Both the position numbers and the translations under genes were made by a program. A DNA stretch of 64,000 nt, taken from Cylindrospermopsis curvispora GIHE-G1 (GTDB taxonomy: Bacteria > Cyanobacteriota > Cyanobacteriia > Cyanobacteriales > Nostocaceae). The stretch lies in NCBI RefSeq assembly GCF_014489415.1, contig NZ_CP060823.1, positions 82,475 to 146,474 of the forward strand. Reading direction: 5' to 3'. A model generated the notes under the pieces. The model saw only the letters and a program-made list of their open reading frames with translations, had not been told where the DNA came from and ran no database searches. Each line of letters starts with the position of its first letter. The stretch's first letter is position 1. This document shows positions 18,407 through 25,492 of the stretch, piece after piece.

Positions 18407-19452
18407 TGTTGGCAGTTTCTCATGTTCTCGTTAGTGGATTAGCTACTAGTATTGTCCTTAATACTTCTGATCCTATTGTAATTGCAGTTGGTGGAATAGC
18501 AGGTTTATTTCCTGATATAGATACACCAAAATCTATTGTGGGAAGGTTGTTTCCCTTTATTTCAAATTTTTTAACTGCAAAAATGCGTCACAGAAGTTGT
18601 ACGCACTCTTTACTTGCTTCTTTTTTGCTTGCTTTAATTGTTTACCCCATATCCTACTTTTTTAATTTCGGTTATCAAATTCCTTCTGCTATTGTCTGTG
18701 GTTATATTTTTGGTTGGTTGGCAGATATGTTTACTAAAAATGGTGTCGAAGTTTTTTGGCCCTCAAAAACACGTTATGTCTGTCCTGCCAATCGGAAATT
18801 TCGATTGACAACTGGTTCTAATGCAGAGTATGTCATTCTTTTTCTTTTGATATTGATAGCTTATGGAGTTTTTTATATTAATTATCAAGGAGGATTTTTT
18901 CAGCAATTCAACCAAATAATAAGTTCTCCATCTGGAGTTGTGAGATTGTATATGCAACATTCTAAACAAAATAAAATCCTTCTCAATATAGAAGGAACTG
19001 ATACTACCTCAAGAAATTTGATTAATAAGGAGTTTACTCTAATACAACCTATTAAGAACGATGATTTAATAGTTCTTGATGAGGCTGAAAATAAGCTTTA
19101 CCTGGCTTCTGAGAGGTTATTTGGCAATATTGTTATAAATCGTATAACTGCTAGGGTTGGACCTCCTGTAAAGACTCAGATTAAGGATTTTTATTTAGAA
19201 GATGAGTCTATTAATGATGTTTCTCTCAATTTAAATACAGATTCAACTGTTAAGTCTTTCTTGTCTGGAGATTTTAGTGTTGATGAATTTGATATTTCAA
19301 ATCTTGGACGCGATAGTAGTTACTTTAATCCTATTGAAGCTACTACTACTAGAATTAAATTAACTGCTGCACCGTTTAATCTAGTTATTAATCAGATAGG
19401 TGATGAGTTTCTTACTGGATCTCTTAAGATTTTTTCTATTTCTGATAAATAG
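18406..19452 (+). CDS. YdjM-like membrane-bound metal-dependent hydrolase with novel C-terminal domain
   Basis: The first 170 residues match the YdjM (LexA-binding, inner-membrane hydrolase-like) family: GLFPDIDTPKS, HRSCTHSLLA and GWLADMFTKNGVEVFWP, with about four membrane segments. The conserved D and H residues suggest metal binding. The last 175 residues are a polar, beta-rich extension (VRLYMQHSKQNKILLNIEG and onwards) not typical of the family, probably exposed to one side of the membrane. It is coupled to the ATPase by TAATG and sits 43 bases before the HerA-like gene. The biochemical activity of the family is poorly defined. Confidence 0.7.
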   Translation: MLAVSHVLVSGLATSIVLNTSDPIVIAVGGIAGLFPDIDTPKSIVGRLFPFISNFLTAKMRHRSCTHSLLASFLLALIVYPISYFFNFGYQIPSAIVCGYIFGWLADMFTKNGVEVFWPSKTRYVCPANRKFRLTTGSNAEYVILFLLILIAYGVFYINYQGGFFQQFNQIISSPSGVVRLYMQHSKQNKILLNIEGTDTTSRNLINKEFTLIQPIKNDDLIVLDEAENKLYLASERLFGNIVINRITARVGPPVKTQIKDFYLEDESINDVSLNLNTDSTVKSFLSGDFSVDEFDISNLGRDSSYFNPIEATTTRIKLTAAPFNLVINQIGDEFLTGSLKIFSISDK

Positions 19453-19495
19453 TGTCAGTTTTTACTAATTCTTTTTATTAACCTACATTTCAATT

Positions 19496-20581
19496 ATGCC
19501 ATCAAAACCTTTACCTCCTCCAATTCTTCAACCTACTAATCAATCCTTTGATTTTAATTCATTTAATAATGCTCAAGGTATTTTATTGGGCGATAATTGT
19601 TATTGGAACCCTGCTCTTTTACCAAATGGACATGTTGCAATTATTGGAACTTCTGGCAGTGGTAAAACTCAAACTTTAAAGGCTTTAGCTTATGAGTTAC
19701 CTCGTTTGTTTCCTGATATTAAGAGGATAATTATAGATTATCATGGAGATCAGGAGCTTCCTGATGAAAAGTGTTTTTCTTTAAGTATGAATTCTCCTCA
19801 TGGCGTTAATCCTTTGATTATTGATCAGGATGTTAAGGGTGGCGGTCCTGCTTTACAAGCAATAGCTGTGGCTGCTAGTCTTAGGAAATCTTTATTAATG
19901 GGAGCAAATCAGGAGGGTTTAATTATTGATATTCTTTCTAAATTGTATAAGTCTAAGGGTATAATTCAGGAAGATAATAAAACTTGGACTAAAGAACCTC
20001 CTACTTTTAATGAGATGCGTAAGGAGATTGAGTTAAGAATTCAAAGTGGTTGTAAAGATTCTCAGAAGTTGGCACTTAAACTTGCAGCTACTTTTGAATA
20101 TGGTATCTTTACTAAACCTCAGAAGATTGACAATGTTCCTCTTATTAGGCTTGATTTATCTGCTTTAGGTAAGGTTGTAGGATTAAGTGCAATTGCTACT
20201 GAAGCGATTATTAAGCAGATTATGGATGCTCATAGAATTATGGGTGAATCTAAAATACCACGCACTTACTTATTTATTGATGAGTGTAAGGAGGTTCGTA
20301 ATAGTAGAACTTTAAATATTATTCTGGAGGATGGTCGTAAGTATGGGTTGAGTTGTGTTGTTGCTTCTCAAAGAGACGCTGAAATTAGTAAGGAAATAGT
20401 TGCTAATACTGCTACTAAGATTGTTTTAAGTGTGGATCAGACTGAGGTTAAAAATGTTGCTAGACGTTTTAGATTCTCTGAATCTGTTGTTGCTGCTTTA
20501 AAACCACTGGAAGCATTAGTCAGAATGGGTAATCAGGGAATAAAGACTAACATAATACCTTATTATAAGAGATCATTATGA
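19496..20581 (+). CDS. HerA/VirB4-like ATPase
   Basis: A 361-residue ATPase with Walker A GTSGSGKTQTLKAL near residue 52, IIIDYHGD shortly after, Walker B TYLFIDECKE near 262, and VVASQRDAEISKEIVANTAT, a pattern typical of HerA/FtsK/VirB4-type hexameric motor proteins (LFIDE followed by a Q-R strand and arginine-finger region). It would power DNA or protein movement. No membrane segment is obvious. Its stop overlaps the next start by four bases (ATGA). With a membrane AAA ATPase upstream and adaptor/outer-membrane-like genes downstream, a transport role is likely. Codon use is strongly T-ending. Confidence 0.75.
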   Translation: MPSKPLPPPILQPTNQSFDFNSFNNAQGILLGDNCYWNPALLPNGHVAIIGTSGSGKTQTLKALAYELPRLFPDIKRIIIDYHGDQELPDEKCFSLSMNSPHGVNPLIIDQDVKGGGPALQAIAVAASLRKSLLMGANQEGLIIDILSKLYKSKGIIQEDNKTWTKEPPTFNEMRKEIELRIQSGCKDSQKLALKLAATFEYGIFTKPQKIDNVPLIRLDLSALGKVVGLSAIATEAIIKQIMDAHRIMGESKIPRTYLFIDECKEVRNSRTLNIILEDGRKYGLSCVVASQRDAEISKEIVANTATKIVLSVDQTEVKNVARRFRFSESVVAALKPLEALVRMGNQGIKTNIIPYYKRSL

Positions 20582-21591
20582 AGAATATGTTCACTTTTTT
20601 ACTTTTAACTGTTTTTCTTTTCTCCTTTAATTCTAGACAGGTTGATGATAAGTCTTCTATAGCTGTTGCTCAAGAAGCAAATAAGGTTAAGTTACAAAAT
20701 CAGGACTCAGATTCAAATAAGAGAACTTTAAGGATTAATATAGCTGTTACTAATCCTAATCATCTTACTGTACGTGAGGGTACAGTTATAAAAACAGGAG
20801 ATATTCTTGTTCAAGATTTGGAGGAGCGTAGGCGATTAGAGTTGCAGAAGCAGTCTATTAATTTGGAAATTAATAATTTAAGTTCAAGGCTTATTCAACC
20901 TCCTATTTCTCCTAACTTGGATAGTTTAGGCTTCGTTGAGGAGCAGGAAATTTTTGAGCAGGCTAAGTTGAAACTCCGTCATGCTAGATTAAAATTATCT
21001 AACAGTTCTAAGGTTTTGTCTTCAGAAGATCCTCATAAAAAAGCTGATTTACAACAGTCTGAAGCTAATTTAGAAATCCTGGCAGAGAAAATTAAGGAGC
21101 AACAGTCTTTAATTCTTTCTATGGAGTCTTCTAAAATGCCTCCTGAAGTTTTGACTCATGAGAAAAAGAAGTTAGAAAAGATTATTGGTCAGCATTCTTT
21201 GCAGAATGCTGAAGTTCAGTTTAAAAAATCACAGTTGCAGGCTTCTTCTTTGCTTCAGTCTGAAAAGTTGGAACACTTGAGAATGAATGTTGAATTAGCA
21301 GAGTCTGATTTGCGTTTGGCTCAGTCTCGTCTTTTGTCTGCTCAGAAAAATAAACAATCTCAACTTTTAGAAAAGTTTGAACGTTCTAAGCTTGATTATA
21401 ATCAGAGTCTTAGAGATAGGGATTATAAAGTTTCTCAGTTGAAATTGTCTTTGTCGGGAATTGATCAAAAGTTGGCTCAAACTGTAAAAATTAGGAGTCC
21501 TAGGAGTGGTGTTATTCAAAGAATTCAACCTTGGAAGGTTAAAAATAATCAAAATCGTACTGTTGTTTATCTTGCCTATTACGTCAAATAG
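20578..21591 (+). CDS. HlyD-like membrane-fusion/adaptor protein
   Basis: A 337-residue protein. The N-terminal hydrophobic segment (FTFLLLTVFLFSF) serves as signal or anchor. A half lipoyl motif (HLTVREGTVIKTGDILVQDL) is followed by a 220-residue coiled coil rich in Q, L, K and S, then the second lipoyl half (VKIRSPRSGVIQRI). This is the order of periplasmic adaptor proteins in type I secretion and efflux. It is short at the C-terminus, as the usual beta-barrel and membrane-proximal domains are missing. Its last 86 bases overlap the next gene in another frame. Confidence 0.65.
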   Translation: MKNMFTFLLLTVFLFSFNSRQVDDKSSIAVAQEANKVKLQNQDSDSNKRTLRINIAVTNPNHLTVREGTVIKTGDILVQDLEERRRLELQKQSINLEINNLSSRLIQPPISPNLDSLGFVEEQEIFEQAKLKLRHARLKLSNSSKVLSSEDPHKKADLQQSEANLEILAEKIKEQQSLILSMESSKMPPEVLTHEKKKLEKIIGQHSLQNAEVQFKKSQLQASSLLQSEKLEHLRMNVELAESDLRLAQSRLLSAQKNKQSQLLEKFERSKLDYNQSLRDRDYKVSQLKLSLSGIDQKLAQTVKIRSPRSGVIQRIQPWKVKNNQNRTVVYLAYYVK

Positions 21592-22525
21592 TGTTTTTAT
21601 TGATTTTGCTTTAGCTAATCTTGTTTCACAGTCTAATTCTCCATCTCCTTCTGGTCAGGATTTACAACTTGATAATGATGGATCAGAAGAACAGTCCAAA
21701 GATACTGATTCTGAACGTGATGATAATTTCAATCTTAATACGAATCAAAATCCTTTTTCAAAGCCTGATCTTGATAAGTTGATTACTAGTGAGTTTAATG
21801 CTGATATGTGGCGTATTATGCGTGGTGGTCTACCTTGTCTTGAAACTTCGTCTAATTGTTTAGACCAGTTGCAATCTCGTTCTGTTGCTGGTTCTCCGTT
21901 GCTCAGGGAATTGGATGCTAGAATTCAGGAGGCTAACGATAAGATAGATGATGCGAAGAAACGTAATGCTAAAACTGTTACTTTATCTATTCTGACTCCT
22001 GGTTTACAGTATCTTTTGGGTGTTCCACCTCAACCTGGTCAACCTCAACAAAGAGGGTTTATAGATAATTTGCTTGGTATAGTTAGGGGTGATATTGGTT
22101 TAATTAATGGTTTAATCAGTGCTATAGGTGTTCCTTTCTTTAAAGCTTCTCAAGGTGCTAATGAGGAAGCTAATAGAAATGCAATTGCTATATCTGATTT
22201 ACAAATAAAAACTGCTGAGTTACAGAGAGCTAGAGCGCAACTTGCTGATACTACTAGGGAAAAGGTTGCTATTTCTTTGGTTAAATTTGATGAGGCCAGG
22301 ACTGACTTTCAGATTGCTCAGGTAATAGCTTCTAGGTCTGTGGATCAGTTTAAGATTTTTGAGAAGCAGTATTTGACTGGTGATTCTAATACTGAGACTT
22401 ATCTTGGTAAGCTTAATCAGCTTGATAGGACTAAGGCTCAGACTTATTCTGCTTGGGGAAAGGTTAGGAGATCTTTGTTTGAGCTGAAGCTTTTGGTTCT
22501 TGGTGTTAAAGATGCAGAAGTTTAA
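21506..22525 (+). CDS. Secreted coiled-coil protein resembling half of a TolC-type outer membrane factor
   Basis: A 339-residue frame from GTG 21506. A signal peptide is clear (RLKIIKIVLLFILPITSNS with an FALA-N type cleavage site). A low-complexity acidic linker follows (GQDLQLDNDGSEEQSKDTD), then two helical blocks. The last block (FDEARTDFQIAQVIASRSVD, YLTGDSNTETYLGKLNQLD) resembles the paired helices of TolC/OEP proteins, including the small loop motif between them. Only one half of the tandem repeat seems present, and no beta-barrel is evident. It lies downstream of, and overlaps, the adaptor gene, as expected for a partner in an envelope-spanning complex. Confidence 0.55.
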   Translation: MVLFKEFNLGRLKIIKIVLLFILPITSNSVFIDFALANLVSQSNSPSPSGQDLQLDNDGSEEQSKDTDSERDDNFNLNTNQNPFSKPDLDKLITSEFNADMWRIMRGGLPCLETSSNCLDQLQSRSVAGSPLLRELDARIQEANDKIDDAKKRNAKTVTLSILTPGLQYLLGVPPQPGQPQQRGFIDNLLGIVRGDIGLINGLISAIGVPFFKASQGANEEANRNAIAISDLQIKTAELQRARAQLADTTREKVAISLVKFDEARTDFQIAQVIASRSVDQFKIFEKQYLTGDSNTETYLGKLNQLDRTKAQTYSAWGKVRRSLFELKLLVLGVKDAEV

Positions 22526-22538
22526 TCCTTTATTATCA

Positions 22539-22572
22539 ATCCCCCTTGAGATTCTAATTTCTCATGGGGGAT
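22539..22572. terminator. Hairpin between convergent genes
   Basis: ATCCCCC (22539-22545) pairs with GGGGGAT (22566-22572), extended inwards by TGAGA/TCTCA after one mismatch. It lies 14 bases after the TolC-like gene stop and before the convergent secreted-protein gene. There is no U-tract on the plus strand, so efficiency is uncertain. Confidence 0.55.
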
Positions 22573-22627
22573 GAAAAAAAACCTGGTAAGTTAAATAACT
22601 TTTAGTTTAGCTATATAGCTATAACTT

Positions 22628-23233
22628 TTATGGTGTTAACCATTCTTGTGGAACAAATGCTTGATCGTTTATGCATTTAGGTGCTTTTCCTGCGTCTGGT
22701 AGTGCTGCGTATGTTCTGCTTGTTCCATTATAATTAAATGTTGTTGGAGCAGACCTTAATATTCCGAATCCACAGGCGTTTATTAGAACTGATCTTGGCA
22801 CGTCTCTAGCTATTAGTAGAGTCACTGCACTTCCCGCAGTTCTACCCCCTAACACTAATCCACCACTTGGTGTCTTGAAATTTGTTGGAACTGGATCTGC
22901 AAAATTTCCTCCTACGCATGCTGGAGTTGCGTGTGTGGGTAAATTGCTAATATCTGTATTTGTCCCATTTACACTTATAGATGTGGGTGGGATTGCTCCT
23001 AGTGCATTTGCTGATATTCTGATTTCTCCACAAGAACCTACGATTCTGCTTATTGGCCTATCGTTTTTTAGTCCAACTGAAATAACTGAATTTGCTGTTC
23101 CACTAAAGATAGTGACGAATACTCCTCTCTCTGTTCCTCTATATACTGTGTTCCCGTTATAGGGAATTGCTAGGGCAGGGCTTAAACTCACTGTTGACAA
23201 TACACCAACTAAAGGTATTAAGAGCTTTTTCAT
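22628..23233 (-). CDS. Secreted four-cysteine protein of unknown function
   Basis: A 201-residue protein from ATG at 23233. The signal peptide MKKLLIPLVGVLSTVSLSPA ends in ALA. The mature part is glycine/threonine-rich beta-type sequence with four cysteines (GSCGEIR, TPACVGG, NACGFGI, PKCINDQ), consistent with two disulphides. It faces the 16-22.5 kb cluster convergently, so it may be an exported substrate, but that is inference. No family recognised. Confidence 0.65.
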   Translation of the reverse strand: MKKLLIPLVGVLSTVSLSPALAIPYNGNTVYRGTERGVFVTIFSGTANSVISVGLKNDRPISRIVGSCGEIRISANALGAIPPTSISVNGTNTDISNLPTHATPACVGGNFADPVPTNFKTPSGGLVLGGRTAGSAVTLLIARDVPRSVLINACGFGILRSAPTTFNYNGTSRTYAALPDAGKAPKCINDQAFVPQEWLTP

Positions 23234-23557
23234 CTTATTTTCCAACAATTAGTAATTTCTACTTTTATCCTAGATTATTTTTTCCGTACATGCAATATTT
23301 GTACTGTAAATTTTTATATATTTTTTCTGTACTTTTTGTACTTACTCTGTTTGCTTTTGATACTTTATTCGTTATTTAGCTTTCTTATTTCTTATTTTTT
23401 CTTTTTAAATCCGTTTATTTTTGCTTTTTTGTTAAGAATTTTAATAATCTTCTTTTTTGTCTTTACTTTATTATTTCTATTAGATATACTAAAGGAAAAT
23501 ATATAGCTATTAGTTTTTGTATACTTTTTTCCTTACTTAAAAAAGCGGGGGTGCTTT
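23234..23557. other. Very AT-rich divergent intergenic region
   Basis: Extreme T-rich DNA (about 80 percent AT) between the secreted-protein gene and the ASCH gene. It contains the motif CTATTAGATATACT at 23478-23491, shared with the two genes downstream. No gene recognised. Confidence 0.4.
23478..23491 (+). promoter_or_regulatory. Shared motif CTATTAGATATACT upstream of the ASCH gene
   Basis: Matches CTAGTAGATATGTA at 24869-24882 and CTAGTAGATATACT at 25391-25404. All three lie 34-92 bases upstream of genes on the same strand. Candidate operator of the XRE regulator encoded at 24903. Confidence 0.45.
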
Positions 23558-24676
23558 GTGGTTTCTAGTTTTCAGCATAATTTTTCAGAAGGTTCTTTTT
23601 CTCAGCCTACTTTGTTTGATTTAGATTCTTATATATCTGATTACGATTCAAAGTATATTGTTGGTGATATTGAGCGTATTCTTTACGATCCTGCTTGGGA
23701 TGATGACGATTATCCTGTTTTATCTTCTTCAAAGGAACATCAGTCTTCTGATTTTCTTCCTATTCATGATGCTCTTTTAAATAATATTTCTATTAAGGTT
23801 GTGACTGTTCAAGCTCCTTTTGCTTTATGTCTTGGGTCTTCTAAGCAGTATGTCGTTAAATCTCGTAGCACTAATTACAGGGGTAAGGTTGCTGTTCATT
23901 GTGCTGTTAAGCTTCCTTCCAAGAATATTCTGAATCAGTTTTCTTTTTCTTCTTCAGATTTTCCTCTTGGTAAAATAATTGGTTTTGCTGAGCTTACAGA
24001 TTGTTCTCTTATAGATAATTTTTTCCTTTCTCAACAATCTCAGCTTGAGTTACAAGGTCATCAATGGGTGTTAGGTAAGTTTGCTTGGAAGCTTGAGAAT
24101 TTTACTCCTATTTCTCAAATGATTTCTGTGTCTAGTAAGGGTTCTATTTGGGATTTGGACTCTGATTTAGGTTCTCAAATATCTTCTTCCACTTTTTCTT
24201 TCAAACCTGGTGATTTTGTTCTTAATGGTAGACTTGGTCAGGTCATTGATTCTTCCCCTTCTGGTTCTACACGTGTTCAATATTCTGATTGTGTTAAGTC
24301 TTATGATGATCTTAGTTCTTTACTTTTTCTCCCTACTGATTTAGTTCTTTATTTTTCTGGTTTATCTTCTTCTTGTCAAAAATCTTCTTTTTCTTCTTAT
24401 ACTCCTACTGGTTCTTTAGTTCAGTATGTTGAAAATAAGAAGTTAAAAAGTGGACTTGTTGCTACTTATCCTAAAGTCTTTTCTGATAGAGATGTTAATA
24501 ATGTTAGTCATTGGCGTTGGGGTTATTATTATGAAGTTAAAGTTGATACCAAGTGGAAAAATCGAACCCTTTCTGTTCCTTCTTATTTGGTCGATGATGT
24601 TAAAATGATGATTAATATGGATTTGTCTGTTTCTTCTATTGTTGACTTTATTCTTAAAAATCGTAGGTCTAGGTAG
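23558..24676 (+). CDS. ASCH-domain (PUA-like) protein
   Basis: A 372-residue frame starting with GTG. Residues 75-190 fit an ASCH domain: VVTVQAPFALCLGSSKQYVV with SRSTNYRGKVAVHC, then PLGKIIGFAELTDC and HQWVLGKFAWKLENF. ASCH domains bind RNA or modified nucleotides. The N-terminal 70 residues are acidic, and the C-terminal 180 residues are serine-rich with an SH3-like beta stretch (FKPGDFVLNGRLGQVID). Codon use is heavily TCT/GTT/CTT, like the preceding cluster. It may belong with the XRE/helicase pair downstream, since a common motif precedes all three. Confidence 0.6.
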   Translation: MVSSFQHNFSEGSFSQPTLFDLDSYISDYDSKYIVGDIERILYDPAWDDDDYPVLSSSKEHQSSDFLPIHDALLNNISIKVVTVQAPFALCLGSSKQYVVKSRSTNYRGKVAVHCAVKLPSKNILNQFSFSSSDFPLGKIIGFAELTDCSLIDNFFLSQQSQLELQGHQWVLGKFAWKLENFTPISQMISVSSKGSIWDLDSDLGSQISSSTFSFKPGDFVLNGRLGQVIDSSPSGSTRVQYSDCVKSYDDLSSLLFLPTDLVLYFSGLSSSCQKSSFSSYTPTGSLVQYVENKKLKSGLVATYPKVFSDRDVNNVSHWRWGYYYEVKVDTKWKNRTLSVPSYLVDDVKMMINMDLSVSSIVDFILKNRRSR

Positions 24677-24868
24677 TTGGATGTTTATTTTTTATCTATT
24701 TCTGCTTTTGTTTTCTCAAACTAGTTTTGAATAGTTACTTGTTTTTTCTTTACTTTAATTTTTTCTTTTTTCTCTTGACTTCTTATTCCTTTCTGTACCA
24801 TTATTTAATTATTGTACTTAATAGTAAAAATATTATTCTAATAGCTATATTATACGCGTTTAATATTG

Positions 24869-24882
24869 CTAGTAGATATGTA
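24869..24882 (+). promoter_or_regulatory. Shared motif CTAGTAGATATGTA upstream of the XRE gene
   Basis: Second copy of the motif described at 23478-23491, 20 bases ahead of the XRE regulator start, well placed for autoregulation. Confidence 0.45.
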
Positions 24883-24902
24883 GTCAAGTGGAGTTTACTA
24901 AA

Positions 24903-25292
24903 ATGGCAATTCATGAGATTTTTAAAAGATCAATGGATATGTACGGAGTCCGAGGTAAGGATCTAGCCGTAACCGCAGGTGTTTCAGCCCAACATGTGAC
25001 TGACTTTCGCCAGGGGCGAAAATGGGTTAGCGAGGGTACACTGGAAGCTCTCTTGCGGGGAATGGAACGGTTATCCCCCGGATCGATTAAATATTTTTGC
25101 GATTCTCTTGTTAGTCAAAAACTGATAGAAGTAGATTATAGAAGACAAAATACAAATTTAGACAATAAGAAAATGATGCTTGCTAATTTAGTTAAGTCAG
25201 CTAATATTGACGAGCTAGAAAGTCTGTCAGTTGCTATTAACAAAAGATGGAAAGAGCTTATAAAGAATCAAGAAAATGAGGAAGATGCTTAA
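24903..25292 (+). CDS. XRE-family helix-turn-helix regulator
   Basis: 129 residues from ATG 24903 (a GTG 15 bases earlier is possible). Residues 10-60 form an HTH_3 domain (KDLAVTAGVSAQHVTDFRQG, EGTLEALLRGMERLSPG). The C-terminal half is charged and helical, possibly for dimerisation. It lies 200 bases upstream of the giant helicase-nuclease gene and likely controls it, judging from the shared CTAGTAGATAT sites. Confidence 0.75.
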   Translation: MAIHEIFKRSMDMYGVRGKDLAVTAGVSAQHVTDFRQGRKWVSEGTLEALLRGMERLSPGSIKYFCDSLVSQKLIEVDYRRQNTNLDNKKMMLANLVKSANIDELESLSVAINKRWKELIKNQENEEDA

Positions 25293-25390
25293 TTATATAT
25301 AATTTAAATGCAGTGTATTTTGTTGGCAAAAATTAGGATCTGCTCTAAATCTATAACCATACTTTAAAAAATGCAGGTACATAGAAACTT

Positions 25391-25404
25391 CTAGTAGATA
25401 TACT
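25391..25404 (+). promoter_or_regulatory. Shared motif CTAGTAGATATACT upstream of the helicase-nuclease gene
   Basis: Third copy of the motif. Its first eleven bases are identical to the site ahead of the XRE gene. It lies 89 bases ahead of the helicase-nuclease start. Confidence 0.45.
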
Positions 25405-25492
25405 TTAGTTGATGTTAACGTATTTGACTATAAGTATATCTGTCAACAAAATCAACAATATAAAAAATATTTTGCTGAGTGGGAGAATTAAA

